This document shows, piece after piece, positions 24,596 through 33,689 of a DNA stretch of 64,000 nt (positions are counted from its first letter, which is position 1; each line of letters begins with the position of its first letter). Made by a program: the position numbers and the translations under genes. The stretch lies in NCBI RefSeq assembly GCF_007859075.1, contig NZ_VOAK01000021.1, positions 124,001-188,000 of the forward strand, read 5' to 3'. This stretch comes from Gemmobacter aquaticus (GTDB taxonomy: Bacteria > Pseudomonadota > Alphaproteobacteria > Rhodobacterales > Rhodobacteraceae). Under the pieces are notes generated by a model. The model was not told where the DNA came from and did not search any database. It saw only the letters and a list, made by a program, of their open reading frames with translations.

Positions 24596-26235
24596 GCGCG
24601 GCGCAGCTCCAGCCGGAAGCACGCGCCCTGCCCCTCAACAGCCGGGTCGGCTGACAGGCTGCCGCCAAAGTCACGGGCGATATCGCGGGCGATGACTAGG
24701 CCAAGGCCCACGCCCTGTTCCTTGGTCGTGGCGAAGGGAATGAACAGCTGTCCTGCCACCTCGGGCGCAATTCCGGGGCCGTTGTCCGAAACGGTCAGCG
24801 TCACCCGGTCATCAGCCAAGGCCATCGCGATGCGGATCTCCGGGTCGGGGCGGCCGTCCAGAGCCTCATGCGCATTTTGCAGCAGGTTGACCAGCACCTG
24901 CTCCAGCCGCACCGCCTCGGCCATGACCCTCAGGTCCGGCGGGATCTCAGGGCGGATGATCCGCACCGGCGCACTGCGCATCCGGCTGGCCGTCAACAGA
25001 AGCGAGGCTTCAAAGGCATCCGCCAGCGAGGTGGGCTCGACCAACCCGCGTGCCTTGCGCGAAAAGCTCCGCAATTCGGTGGTGATGCGACCGATGCGGT
25101 CGGTCATACGCAGGATGGAGCCCAGGTTCCCCGAGACATCCGGGGGCGCATCTGCGGGCAGCAGGTGGCGCGCGTTTTCCGACAGTAGCCGAATGGTCGC
25201 AAGCGGCTGGTTCACCTCGTGCGCGACGCCAGCGGCAATCTGGCCAAGGGCTGCCAGCTTGTTGGCCTGCACCAGATCGGCCTGCAGCGTCGCAAGACGC
25301 GCCTCGGCAGCCACCCTCTCACCCATCTCGGTCGAAAGCTCTTGCGTGCGCAGCGCGACCTCGCGCTCCAGATCGGCGCGATAGCGGCGCTCGGCCTGCT
25401 CGCGTGCCTCGGCACGGGCCTTGCCGCGCAGGACGAAACCGGCGCCGCCAGCCAGCGCGGCAAGCACCAGCGCCACCGCCAGTGTCGCCAGCATTGCGGC
25501 CTGTTGCGCCGGGGCTGTCGGCGCGAAAACCGTCAGCCGCCAGCCGATCGAGGGCAGCTCTGCCACCGAGGCGAGCTGCCCTTTGCCCGGCGCAGGCATG
25601 GCACCAAAACGCAGGCCCGGGGTGCTGGACAGAACCACCCGCCCCTCTTCATCGGTGACATGGGTCGCACCGGCCCCATCGGCCCATGCGGCCTCCAGCG
25701 CGTCAAACTCAACCTTGACGACGACCACGCCCAGGACATCCGCCCCGCGCAGCACACTATGCGACAGGTACAGCCCCGGCTTGTGGCTGACCGTGCCAAG
25801 CGCGAACTGCTGTGCGGTGGTGGCGCGCAGGGCATCCGTGAAGTAACGGCGGAAGCTGTAGTCGGCACCGACAAAACTGTCTGGCGCGTCCCAGTTGGAC
25901 GCCGCAAGCGCCGTGCCAGTGCGATCGAGCAGATAGATCACCGCCCCATGGGTTTCGTCGCGCAGGCGATCAAGCTTGCGCGAGACAGGTTCTGTTTCGC
26001 CGGGATTGGCCAGAACTTCGGCCACGAGCGCGTCATCTGCGAGGATCGCAACCACCGCGCGCTGCTTGGCAAGCTCTGCCTCCAGCGCCATGGCGCGCAC
26101 GCGGGCAGAGACGCCGGCCTCTACCTCAAGCCGCGAAAGGGCGGCGCGATGCGACAGCGCAAAGACCTGCGCCAGAAGCAAAAGCCCCAGCAGGGCAAGC
26201 GCAAGACCAGCAATGCGCCGATGCGACAGTGCCAC
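24592..26235 (-). CDS. dctB: C4-dicarboxylate sensor histidine kinase DctB
   Basis: About 547 residues. A first membrane helix (about 8-28), a periplasmic double-PDC sensor (about 30-240) containing the ligand-loop region SFVGADYSFRRYFTDAL, a second helix (about 245-270), a coiled-coil (273-325), then the kinase. The phospho-acceptor is His339 in AAGVAHEVNQPLATIR. The ATP-binding boxes are VLVNLLQNAHEAL, VSDNGPGI and GVGLGLVIARDI. It senses succinate, fumarate or malate and phosphorylates DctD. The GTG at 26235 follows GGAG; the frame is open 5 codons further. It is divergent from dctA. Confidence 0.93.
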   Translation of the reverse strand: MALSHRRIAGLALALLGLLLLAQVFALSHRAALSRLEVEAGVSARVRAMALEAELAKQRAVVAILADDALVAEVLANPGETEPVSRKLDRLRDETHGAVIYLLDRTGTALAASNWDAPDSFVGADYSFRRYFTDALRATTAQQFALGTVSHKPGLYLSHSVLRGADVLGVVVVKVEFDALEAAWADGAGATHVTDEEGRVVLSSTPGLRFGAMPAPGKGQLASVAELPSIGWRLTVFAPTAPAQQAAMLATLAVALVLAALAGGAGFVLRGKARAEAREQAERRYRADLEREVALRTQELSTEMGERVAAEARLATLQADLVQANKLAALGQIAAGVAHEVNQPLATIRLLSENARHLLPADAPPDVSGNLGSILRMTDRIGRITTELRSFSRKARGLVEPTSLADAFEASLLLTASRMRSAPVRIIRPEIPPDLRVMAEAVRLEQVLVNLLQNAHEALDGRPDPEIRIAMALADDRVTLTVSDNGPGIAPEVAGQLFIPFATTKEQGVGLGLVIARDIARDFGGSLSADPAVEGQGACFRLELRRA

Positions 26236-26281
26236 GGCACGGCACTCCACTGTGTTTCATTTTTCGCACTATTACATATTC

Positions 26282-26303
26282 AATGTGTGTTATTCCACAC
26301 ATT
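26282..26303. promoter_or_regulatory. Inverted repeat in the dctB-dctA promoter, putative DctD site
   Basis: AATGTGTG-TTATTC-CACACATT is a perfect 8-bp dyad in the 200-base AT-rich region between dctB and dctA. The TGTG/CACA arms resemble the DctD upstream activating sequences I recall from rhizobia. Assignment to DctD is inference. Confidence 0.55.
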
Positions 26304-26340
26304 TCTCCCAGACACGCCACATCAATACAGCCAATAATCA

Positions 26341-26355
26341 ATGCGTTACACGCAA
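26341..26355. promoter_or_regulatory. Second dyad upstream of dctA
   Basis: TGCGT-TAC-ACGCA (26342-26354) is a second short inverted repeat, about 38 bases from the first and 80 bases before the dctA ATG. Together they could form a paired operator for DctD. Confidence 0.35.
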
Positions 26356-26435
26356 TGCCGCCAAAACGTGCGAACAGACCTTCGCTGACTATCATGCAGT
26401 CACAGAACTGACATCAGCAGGTTGGAGGAGGCCTC

Positions 26436-27800
26436 ATGCATATCGATTCGTCGGCAAACCCGGCGGTGCACGCACCGCGACCCTTTTACAGACATCTCTA
26501 TTTTCAGGTCCTGATTGCGATCGTGGCAGGGGCACTGATCGGGCATTTCCAGCCTGATCTTGGCGTCAACCTCAAACCGCTCGGGGATGGCTTCATCAAG
26601 CTGGTGAAGATGATCATCTCGCCCGTGATCTTCCTGACCATCGTCACCGGCCTTGCCGGGATGGGCAGCCTGCGCGGGGTCGGTGCCGTCGCGGGCAAGG
26701 CATTCGCCTATTTCTTCTTCTTCTCGACCCTCGCGCTGATCGTGGGCCTGATCGTGGCCAATGTCGTGCAGCCCGGCTCGGGCATGAACATCGACCCGGC
26801 CTCGCTCGATGCATCGAAGGTAACCGACTACGCCACCAAAGCGCATGAGACGACGCTGACCGGCTTTGTGCTCGACATCATTCCGACCACCTTCACCTCG
26901 GCCTTTGTCGAGGGCAACATCCTGCAGGTGCTGTTCATCGCCATCCTCTTCGGCATCGCGCTGATCCTGGTGGGCGACAAGGCCAAGCCTGTCGTGGACA
27001 TGCTGGAGGCCATCAGCTTTGCGGTGTTCCGTGTGGTCGACATCCTGATGAAGGCCGCGCCGATCGGTGCCTTTGGCGCCTTTGCCTTTACCATCGGCAA
27101 ATATGGTATCGCCTCGATCGTGAACCTTGCGGCACTGGTGGGCACGTTCTACCTGACCTCGGCGCTGTTCGTCATCGTGATCCTCGGCACCGTCTGCACG
27201 CTGACCGGCTTTTCGATCTTCAAGCTGATCGCCTACCTCAAGGCCGAGCTGCTGCTAGTTCTGGGTACGTCGTCTTCGGAATCGGCTCTGCCGAGCCTGA
27301 TGGAGAAGATGGAGCGCGCCGGATGCGCCCGCCCGGTGGTGGGTCTGGTCGTTCCGACCGGCTATTCCTTCAACCTCGACGGCACCAACATCTACATGAC
27401 GCTGGCGGCGCTGTTTATCGCGCAGGCCACCAACACCGACCTCACGCTGCAACAGCAGATCCTGCTGCTGGCGGTGGCGATGCTGTCGTCCAAGGGGGCT
27501 GCGGGTGTCACGGGTGCGGGCTTCATCACGCTGGCCGCGACGCTTTCGGTGGTGCCGACCGTGCCGCTGGCAGGTATGGCGCTGATCCTCGGCGTTGACC
27601 GCTTCATGTCGGAATGCCGCTCGATCACCAACTTCATCGGCAATGCGGTTGCAACCGTGGTGGTCAGCCGCTGGCATGGCGCGCTGGATGTCGAAAAGTT
27701 CAACGCGGCGCTTGACGGCAAGGTGACGGCGCGCGGCGGCAAGCCCGAGCTGCACGGCGCACCCGCGGGCCTGCAACTGGGCGAGGCCAGCGCAGACTGA
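26436..27800 (+). CDS. dctA: C4-dicarboxylate transporter DctA
   Basis: A 454-residue inner-membrane symporter of the DAACS (glutamate/dicarboxylate:cation) family with about eight helices and two re-entrant loops. Signatures: [15 protein letters not shown] (the serine-rich hairpin 1, about residue 280), [11 protein letters not shown] (about 312-322), and [14 protein letters not shown] in hairpin 2. The strong GGAGGAGG-like site just before the ATG predicts high expression. It imports succinate, fumarate and malate. It is divergent from its regulators dctBD and ends in a strong terminator shared with hemE. Confidence 0.97.
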   Translation: MHIDSSANPAVHAPRPFYRHLYFQVLIAIVAGALIGHFQPDLGVNLKPLGDGFIKLVKMIISPVIFLTIVTGLAGMGSLRGVGAVAGKAFAYFFFFSTLALIVGLIVANVVQPGSGMNIDPASLDASKVTDYATKAHETTLTGFVLDIIPTTFTSAFVEGNILQVLFIAILFGIALILVGDKAKPVVDMLEAISFAVFRVVDILMKAAPIGAFGAFAFTIGKYGIASIVNLAALVGTFYLTSALFVIVILGTVCTLTGFSIFKLIAYLKAELLLVLGTSSSESALPSLMEKMERAGCARPVVGLVVPTGYSFNLDGTNIYMTLAALFIAQATNTDLTLQQQILLLAVAMLSSKGAAGVTGAGFITLAATLSVVPTVPLAGMALILGVDRFMSECRSITNFIGNAVATVVVSRWHGALDVEKFNAALDGKVTARGGKPELHGAPAGLQLGEASAD

Positions 27801-27821
27801 TCGCGCCTTCGGACAGAATCA

Positions 27822-27852
27822 AAGGGGCGGCTGCTGGATGCGGCCGCCCCTT
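27822..27852. terminator. Bidirectional terminator between dctA and hemE
   Basis: AAGGGGCGGC (27822-27831) pairs perfectly with GCCGCCCCTT (27843-27852) across an 11-base loop, between two convergent genes. The A/T flanks provide a short U-tract in either direction. Confidence 0.8.
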
Positions 27853-27872
27853 CTGCATGGCGGGTCGGACGA

Positions 27873-28913
27873 TCAGGCGCCGCGCACGGTGTCGATCATC
27901 AAGCGCACATTCTCGGGGTCGGCATCCGGGGTGATGCCATGGCCAAGGTTGAAGATATGCGGCCCCTTGCGGAAGGCCTCAACCACGCGGCGTGTCTCGC
28001 GCACCAGCGCCTCGCCCCCGGTGACCATATGCCCGGGCGCCAGATTGCCCTGCACGCAGCCATCGACCTGCACATGAGCGGCCGCCCATTCGGGGGTCAC
28101 CGAATTGTCGAGCGCCACGCAATCGGCCCCGGTCGCACGCGCAAATCCGACGTAACCCTGCCCCGCCTCACGCGGGAAGGCGATGATCGGAAGGCCGGGG
28201 TGGCGCGACTTCAGCTCGGCGATGATCCGGGCCACAGGCTTTACCGCGAAATCGGTGAAGTCCGGCCCTTTCAGGCTGCCGGCCCAGCTGTCGAAGAGCT
28301 TGACCACCTCGGCCCCGGCCTTCACCTGTTCCGACAGGTAATCAATCGTCGCATCCGCAATCAGATCAATCAGCGCGGCAAAGGTCGCCCGATCCGCAGC
28401 CTTCAACGCGTGCGCAGGCCCCTGATCCGGCGTGCCGCGCCCGGCGATCATATAGGTGGCGACCGTCCAGGGCGCGCCGGCAAAGCCGATCAGTGTGGTT
28501 TCCCGTGGAAGTTCACGCGACAGTATCCGCACGGTTTCATACACCGGTGAGAGGCGGTCATGAATGGCTGTCGCGGGCTTCAGCGCCGCCATATCCGCAG
28601 GCGTGGTCACGGTCGAAAGCCTCGGCCCCTCGCCGGTTTCAAACCAGAGATCGGCCCCAAGTGCCTGACAGATGAGCAGGATGTCGGCAAAAAGAATGGC
28701 CGCGTCAAACCCATAGCGGCGGATCGGCTGCAGCGTCACCTCGGCCGCAAGGTCGGGGTTGTAGCACAGCTTCAGAAAATCCCCAGCCTGGGCCCGCGTC
28801 GCGCGATACTCCGGCAGATAGCGCCCGGCTTGCCGCATCATCCAGATCGGCGGCGTGGGCAGCACCTCGCCCCGCAGGGCGCGAAGGATGGTTTTCTGGC
28901 TTTGATCGGTCAT
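27873..28913 (-). CDS. hemE: Uroporphyrinogen decarboxylase
   Basis: A 346-residue cytosolic enzyme that removes four carboxylates from uroporphyrinogen III to give coproporphyrinogen [20 protein letters not shown] at residues 18-34 holds the substrate-binding Arg/Asp motif, [13 protein letters not shown] lies near 140, and [12 protein letters not shown] and [15 protein letters not shown] (with the conserved His) follow. Full-length match to bacterial HemE. Divergent from hemC across a 126-base region holding a long palindrome, so the two mid-pathway steps are probably co-regulated. Confidence 0.97.
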   Translation of the reverse strand: MTDQSQKTILRALRGEVLPTPPIWMMRQAGRYLPEYRATRAQAGDFLKLCYNPDLAAEVTLQPIRRYGFDAAILFADILLICQALGADLWFETGEGPRLSTVTTPADMAALKPATAIHDRLSPVYETVRILSRELPRETTLIGFAGAPWTVATYMIAGRGTPDQGPAHALKAADRATFAALIDLIADATIDYLSEQVKAGAEVVKLFDSWAGSLKGPDFTDFAVKPVARIIAELKSRHPGLPIIAFPREAGQGYVGFARATGADCVALDNSVTPEWAAAHVQVDGCVQGNLAPGHMVTGGEALVRETRRVVEAFRKGPHIFNLGHGITPDADPENVRLMIDTVRGA

Positions 28914-28936
28914 CGGGCGCCCTTTCCTGTTGCCCC

Positions 28937-28964
28937 TGACTTGCCCCTTAAGGGGATGAAGTCA
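28937..28964. promoter_or_regulatory. Palindrome between hemE and hemC
   Basis: The core CCCCTTAAGGGG (28944-28955) is a perfect 12-bp palindrome, flanked by TGACTT (28937-28942) and AAGTCA (28959-28964), extending the dyad with slightly unequal spacers. It lies 24 bases upstream of the hemE start and about 85 bases upstream of hemC, so it could serve as an operator for either or both. No known regulator is assigned. Confidence 0.45.
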
Positions 28965-29039
28965 AGCGCGGCAGGGTGTCGCCCACCTGCGGCACAGGCG
29001 ACAGTTGAAAGCCGGGCGCACCAAGGCTAGAGCTTGGCC

Positions 29040-29984
29040 ATGACCCAGATGCTCCCCTCCCTTGCAGCGCCGCTGAAGATCGGCACCCGTGGATCGCCGC
29101 TGGCGCTTGCGCAGGCGCATGAAACGCGCGACCGGCTGATGGCGGCCTTCGACCTGCCGCAGGGCGCATTCGAGATCGTGGTGATCAAGACGACCGGCGA
29201 TCGGGTGCTGGATCGCCCGCTGAAAGAGATCGGCGGCAAGGGCCTGTTCACGCGCGAGATCGAGGATGCACTTCTGTCTGGCGGCATCGACATTGCCGTT
29301 CACTCGATGAAGGACATGCCGGTGGCGCAGCCGGAAGGGTTGTTGCTGGACACCTATCTTCCGCGTGAGGATGTACGCGATGCTTTTGTCTCGCCTGCCG
29401 TTGCCCGCCTCGCCGATCTGCCGCAGGGCGCAACCGTCGGATCGTCAAGCCTGCGTCGCCGGGCGCAGCTGAAGGCACGCCGCCCGGATCTGCAACTGGT
29501 CGAGTTTCGCGGCAATGTGCAGACACGCATGAAGAAGCTTCAGGATGGGGTCGCGGTCGCAACCTTTCTGGCCATGGCGGGCCTGAACCGTCTGGGCATG
29601 GCGGATGTCGCGCGATCGGCCATCGCGCCGGAAGAGATGCTGCCCGCCGTTGCGCAGGGCGCCATCGGGATCGAGCGGCGGGCCTCAGATGACCGCGCGG
29701 CTCGGATGCTGGCCGCGATCCATCACCGCGAAACCGGAGAGCGGCTGGCGGCCGAGCGCGCCTATCTCGCAGCGCTCGACGGGTCTTGCGAGACGCCGAT
29801 CGCAGGGCTTGCGGTGATTGAGGGCGGCAGCATCTGGCTGCGGGGCGAGATTCTGCGCCCTGACGGGTCCGAATCGATCACGGGAGAGATACGCGGCCCG
29901 ATTGCCGATGGCGCGGCCATGGGCGAAAGCCTTGCGCGGGATTTGCTGGCGCAAGCACCCAAGGGTTTTTTCGACTGGCGCTAA
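29040..29984 (+). CDS. hemC: Hydroxymethylbilane synthase (porphobilinogen deaminase)
   Basis: About 314 residues. It polymerises four porphobilinogens into hydroxymethylbilane. KIGTRGSPLALAQAHETRD opens the protein; KTTGDR and KEIGGKGLFTREIE carry substrate-binding residues including the catalytic Asp in VHSMKDMP. The dipyrromethane-cofactor cysteine is present in LDGSCETPIAGL (about residue 250). The ATG at 29040 is chosen over a TTG two codons upstream. Divergent from hemE; convergent with yqgE, with only 12 bases between stops. Confidence 0.97.
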   Translation: MTQMLPSLAAPLKIGTRGSPLALAQAHETRDRLMAAFDLPQGAFEIVVIKTTGDRVLDRPLKEIGGKGLFTREIEDALLSGGIDIAVHSMKDMPVAQPEGLLLDTYLPREDVRDAFVSPAVARLADLPQGATVGSSSLRRRAQLKARRPDLQLVEFRGNVQTRMKKLQDGVAVATFLAMAGLNRLGMADVARSAIAPEEMLPAVAQGAIGIERRASDDRAARMLAAIHHRETGERLAAERAYLAALDGSCETPIAGLAVIEGGSIWLRGEILRPDGSESITGEIRGPIADGAAMGESLARDLLAQAPKGFFDWR

Positions 29985-29996
29985 GTCAGTATGGCG

Positions 29997-30551
29997 CTAG
30001 GCCCGCCCCCCGACAGCCGACAGGCTGATCGGATCAATACCCATGATGCGCAGCGCAGCACCCCATTTGCCGGCCTGATCGGACCCAAAGATCAGGGCGT
30101 GTGTCGGCGTCGCGGTCAGCCAGTCGTTGCGGGCGATCTCTGATTCCAGCTGCCCCGGCCCCCAGCCGGCATAGCCAAGCGCAAGAAACGCCTCACGCGG
30201 GCCATGCCCTTGCGCAAGTTCCTGCAGGATATCCAAGGTTGCGGTCATGCCGTAGCCGCCAACAACCTCCAGCGTTCCCTGCTGTGCGAAGTAGTCGTCG
30301 CTGTGCAGCACGAACCCGCGTCCACGTTCGACCGGTCCGCCGAATTGCACGCGGATATCGCGTCCCTCTGGCCCGCGCGGGATTTCGAGATGCTCCAGAA
30401 GCCCCGCAAAGTTCAGATCGTTCGAGGGTTTGTTGATGATCAGCCCCATTGCGCCTTCGGGCGAATGGGCACAGATCAGGATGACGCTTTTTTCAAAACG
30501 CGGATCACCCATGCCCGGCATGGAGATGAGGATAGAGCCACTAAGGTCCAT
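29997..30551 (-). CDS. YqgE/AlgH family protein
   Basis: A 184-residue cytosolic protein of the DUF179/UPF0301 family. The N-terminal GSILISMPGMGDPRFEKSVI, then GAMGLIINKPS and the middle VQFGGPVERGRGFVLHS, are diagnostic of the family. The C-terminal GYAGWGPGQLESEIARNDW completes the fold. Function is not established; homologues were first linked to alginate regulation in Pseudomonas. It is divergent from a DsbD-alpha-like periplasmic protein gene. The start at 30551 is followed by the canonical N-terminus, so it is well supported. Confidence 0.92.
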   Translation of the reverse strand: MDLSGSILISMPGMGDPRFEKSVILICAHSPEGAMGLIINKPSNDLNFAGLLEHLEIPRGPEGRDIRVQFGGPVERGRGFVLHSDDYFAQQGTLEVVGGYGMTATLDILQELAQGHGPREAFLALGYAGWGPGQLESEIARNDWLTATPTHALIFGSDQAGKWGAALRIMGIDPISLSAVGGRA

Positions 30552-30690
30552 GAGCGTCTCCCTTCCTGCAATTATATGATCCTGCTTCTGCCGCTTCTCA
30601 AGGGTGCGCGCGCCACATCGCGCGACTTCGTCATCAATCGTCGCCCGAATGTGATTTCCCTATTTCCCCGGCATCCGTATTTTTCGGGGG

Positions 30691-31491
30691 ATGAAACACC
30701 TTGTCGCGCCACTTGTCCTGATGCTCTCGGTTTCGGCCGCCATCGGCCAGACCCCCGGTCAGGATGACATCCTTCGGGCCGAGCTTCGCCCTGGCTGGCG
30801 CGAGGCGGACGGGCGGCACATCGCCGCGCTGCACTTGCAGCTTGCACCGCATTGGAAGACCTATTGGCGCAGTCCCGGCGACACCGGCGTGCCGCCAGAG
30901 TTTGATTGGGGCGGGTCCCAGAATGTCGGTGCCGTCAGGATCCACTGGCCCCGACCCGAGATCTTTGAGTTTCAGGGCATGAAAACCATCGGTTATGCCG
31001 ATGAACTGGTCCTGCCGGTCGAAATTACCCCCAAGGATCCCTCACGCCCGGTCTGGCTGGCAAGCGATGTCTCTCTGGGCGTCTGCAACGACATTTGCGT
31101 GCCCGCGATGATCGCGCTGTCGGGCGACCTGCCTGCATCCGGCGCGCCCGATGCGTTGATCAAGGCCGCACTTGGCGCGGTTCCCGTCTCGGCGGCGGCG
31201 GCCGGATTGGCCGATCTGGCCTGTATCGTCGAGCCGCTGGCCGATGGCGTGCGCCTGACCGCACGAATGCGCCTTCCCGCCGGCACCGGGCCTGAGATGG
31301 TGGTGCTGGAGCCTTCGGAACCCGCCTGGGTTTCCGAGGCGGAAGTCACGCGTGAGGGCGATGTGCTGATCGCGATGTCGGACATCGTCCCGCCCGAGGC
31401 CGCACCCTTCGACCTGCGGACCGACGCGCTGCGAGTGACGGTGCTCAGCGACGGTCAGGCGGTCGAGGCGACGGGCTGCCCGGTCAACTGA
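30691..31491 (+). CDS. Stand-alone DsbD N-terminal-domain / ScsB-like periplasmic protein
   Basis: A 266-residue secreted protein with signal peptide MKHLVAPLVLMLSVSAAIG. The mature part resembles the N-terminal DsbD/ScsB thiol-disulfide domain: HWKTYWRSPGDTGVPPEFDW, then the redox pair CNDIC (Cys132 and Cys136, CxxxC) followed by VP. No membrane electron-transfer domain is fused or adjacent, which is unusual for DsbD. The ATG directly abuts a G-run, so no normal ribosome site spacing is present. It overlaps the convergent coaBC gene by 37 bases at the 3' ends. A role in periplasmic thiol reduction or copper tolerance is a guess. Confidence 0.85.
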   Translation: MKHLVAPLVLMLSVSAAIGQTPGQDDILRAELRPGWREADGRHIAALHLQLAPHWKTYWRSPGDTGVPPEFDWGGSQNVGAVRIHWPRPEIFEFQGMKTIGYADELVLPVEITPKDPSRPVWLASDVSLGVCNDICVPAMIALSGDLPASGAPDALIKAALGAVPVSAAAAGLADLACIVEPLADGVRLTARMRLPAGTGPEMVVLEPSEPAWVSEAEVTREGDVLIAMSDIVPPEAAPFDLRTDALRVTVLSDGQAVEATGCPVN

Positions 31492-32675
31492 CCCGCGATC
31501 CGCGCGGCCAGCTGGCGTGCGACGGCATCCTTGCCCATGCGGGGCCAGCTTTCCGCGCCCTGATCCGTGATCAGCGTCACCGCGTTTTCGCTTCCGCCCA
31601 TGATGCCGGTCTCGGGGCTGACATCATTCGCCACGATCCAGTCGCACCCTTTGCGGGCCCGCTTGGCCGTGGCGTGTTCGACAACGCGCTCCGTCTCGGC
31701 AGCAAAGCCCACGACGAGCCCCGGCCGCCCCTCGGCCATGCGCGCGATCGTGGCAAGGATGTCGGGATTTTCCGCGAATGACAGGGCGGGGGGCTGGCCT
31801 GTTCCGTCCTTCTTCATCTTCTGGCCTGCCGCATTGGCCACCCGCCAATCCGCGACCGCGGCGGCAAAGACCGCCGCATCGGCGGGCAGGGCTGCGGTGA
31901 CTGCGGCCAGCATCTGCGCGGCAGTCTCGACCCGCACGACGGCAACGCCCTCGGGCGGCGGCACGCTGGCCGGACCGGTGACAAAGGTCACGCGCGCGCC
32001 CAGATCACGCAGTGCCGCGGCCAGCGCCGTGCCTTGCGCGCCAGACGAGCGGTTGGCGATGTAGCGCACAGGATCAATCGGTTCATGCGTGGGGCCTGAC
32101 GTCACCAGAACGTGCCGCCCGTTGAGCGGCCCGTCGGCGAGCGCGCCCTCGATTGCGGCAACGATCTCCAAGGGTTCGGACATCCGACCGGGGCCATATT
32201 CGCCGCAGGCCATCTCGCCCTCATTCGGGCCGACGATACGCACCCCATCACCCCGCAGCACCGCCAGATTGCGCTGCGTCGCCGGGTGGGACCACATCCG
32301 TACGTTCATCGCGGGCGCCAGCAGCACCGGGGTATCGGTCGCCAGCAGCAGCGTTGAGGCCAGGTCATCCGCCCGCCCCTGCGCGGCCTTGGCCATCAGA
32401 TCGGCAGTTGCCGGTGCGACCACGATCAGATCCGCCACGCGGCTGAGCTGGATATGGCCCATCTCGGCCTCTTGCGTCAGATCAAAGAGGTGTTCATGCA
32501 CCTTCTCTCCCGCCAACGCGGAAACCGAAAGGGGGGTCACGAACTCCGCCCCTGCCCGGGTCAGGACTGGCGTCACCGCCGCGCCGCGTTCGCGCAGACG
32601 ACGGATCAGGTCAAGCGCCTTGTAGGCCGCAATCCCGCCGCCGATGACCAGAAGTATCCGTTTGCCGGCCAGCAT
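31455..32675 (-). CDS. coaBC: Bifunctional phosphopantothenoylcysteine decarboxylase / phosphopantothenate-cysteine ligase
   Basis: About 406 residues, two steps of coenzyme A synthesis. CoaC half (1-185): GKRILLVIGGGIAAYKALDL flavin site, catalytic His in GHIQLSRVAD, APATADLMAKAA, the substrate clamp APAMNVRMW, and the active Cys in EMACGEYGPGRM. CoaB half: VLVTSGPTHEPIDPVRYI and NRSSGAQG for CTP/ligase function, ending near residue 400. The ATG at 32675 follows GGAGG with 7-base spacing. Its 3' end overlaps the convergent ScsB-like gene by 37 bases. Confidence 0.96.
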   Translation of the reverse strand: MLAGKRILLVIGGGIAAYKALDLIRRLRERGAAVTPVLTRAGAEFVTPLSVSALAGEKVHEHLFDLTQEAEMGHIQLSRVADLIVVAPATADLMAKAAQGRADDLASTLLLATDTPVLLAPAMNVRMWSHPATQRNLAVLRGDGVRIVGPNEGEMACGEYGPGRMSEPLEIVAAIEGALADGPLNGRHVLVTSGPTHEPIDPVRYIANRSSGAQGTALAAALRDLGARVTFVTGPASVPPPEGVAVVRVETAAQMLAAVTAALPADAAVFAAAVADWRVANAAGQKMKKDGTGQPPALSFAENPDILATIARMAEGRPGLVVGFAAETERVVEHATAKRARKGCDWIVANDVSPETGIMGGSENAVTLITDQGAESWPRMGKDAVARQLAARIAGQLTGQPVASTA

Positions 32676-32756
32676 TCCCACACCTCCGCGCACCTTGCAC
32701 GTAGAAAGCTGTAGGGGCGGCGGCGGCGAAACTCAACCTTTGGGCCGGTACAGGGG

Positions 32757-33632
32757 CTACAAAAGCGACAGCACCTCGGGCGCGTCGGTTTCGATCGCGC
32801 GGCGCAACTTGGCAAAGGCCGCGCATTCCAGCTGCCGCACCCGCTCTTTCGACAGCCCCAGCTCGGTGGCGAGGCTCTCAAGCGTGCGCCCGTCACCACG
32901 CACCTTGCGTTCCAGCACGATATGGCGCTCTCGGGGGTTCAGCCGGGTCAGCGCGCGCGCCAGACGACTGCGCAGATGCGCGGTGTCATGCTCGGCCTCA
33001 ACAAGCGCGCCGGGGCTTGCGCCATCGTCTTCCAGAAGGTCGATCCACTCGCGGCCATCCTCATCGGCGCCCTGCGGCGCGTTGAGAGAGAAGTCCATCC
33101 CCGCCAGCCGCCCCTCCATCATCGCCACATCCGCCAGCGGAACACCCAGATCCAGAGCCACCATCTGGCGCAACTGGTGGGCATCCAGCACCATACCTTC
33201 GGCTGCAGCCTCACGCTCCAGCCGGGCCTGCACGCGCTTCATGTTGAAAAACAGCGATTTCTGCGATGCGGTCGAGCCGGTCCGTACCATAGACCAGTTG
33301 CGCATCACATAGTCCTGAATGCCGGCCTTGATCCACCACACCGCATAGGTCGAAAACCGCACGCCCCGGTCGGGGTCGAACTTGTCGGCGGCCTTCATCA
33401 GGCCAAGGCTCGCTTCCTGGATCAGGTCGTTCATCGGTGCGCCATAGCGGCGGAACCGCGCGGCCATCGACACCGCAAGCCGCATATAGGCCTGCACCAG
33501 ACGGTGCAACGCCGCCTCGTCGCGCCGATCGCGCCAGGCACGGGCCAGCGCAAGCTCGGTTTCCGCATCCAGCATCTCGGACTTCATCGCTTGGCGCGTG
33601 ATCCGATGCTCGTTATATCCATCCAGCGCCAT
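32757..33632 (-). CDS. rpoH2: Alternative sigma factor RpoH, RpoHII type
   Basis: About 291 residues, sigma-70 family group 3. Region 2 includes NDLIQEASLGLMKAADKFDP and RFSTYAVWWIKAGIQDYVMR (-10 recognition). The RpoH box is QKSLFFNMKR at residues 124-133. Region 4 ends TLESLATELGLSKERVRQLE (-35 helix). QKSLFFN rather than QKKLFFN, and the shorter C-terminus, fit the second RpoH of Rhodobacterales, which I recall responds to singlet oxygen and oxidative stress. The ATG at 33632 follows GGAGG closely. Divergent from cobU with only 57 bases between, so promoters overlap. Confidence 0.92.
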   Translation of the reverse strand: MALDGYNEHRITRQAMKSEMLDAETELALARAWRDRRDEAALHRLVQAYMRLAVSMAARFRRYGAPMNDLIQEASLGLMKAADKFDPDRGVRFSTYAVWWIKAGIQDYVMRNWSMVRTGSTASQKSLFFNMKRVQARLEREAAAEGMVLDAHQLRQMVALDLGVPLADVAMMEGRLAGMDFSLNAPQGADEDGREWIDLLEDDGASPGALVEAEHDTAHLRSRLARALTRLNPRERHIVLERKVRGDGRTLESLATELGLSKERVRQLECAAFAKLRRAIETDAPEVLSLL

Positions 33633-33689
33633 GGAACCTCCGTAAGCGGCGTTCATCCGGGACAACCGATTGGATTACGAGGCAACAGC

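Noticed and set aside
26251-26435. A sigma-54 (-24/-12) promoter for dctA
   Set aside because: No GG-N10-GC pair in the right context was found on the plus strand; the few GG pairs fail the spacing.
29976-29999. Direct repeat TGGCGCTA at the hemC and yqgE stop codons
   Set aside because: Only 8 bases, two copies, overlapping stop codons of both genes; chance is the simplest explanation.
32676-32756. A small gene between coaBC and rpoH
   Set aside because: No start with a ribosome site and no frame of useful length on either strand.
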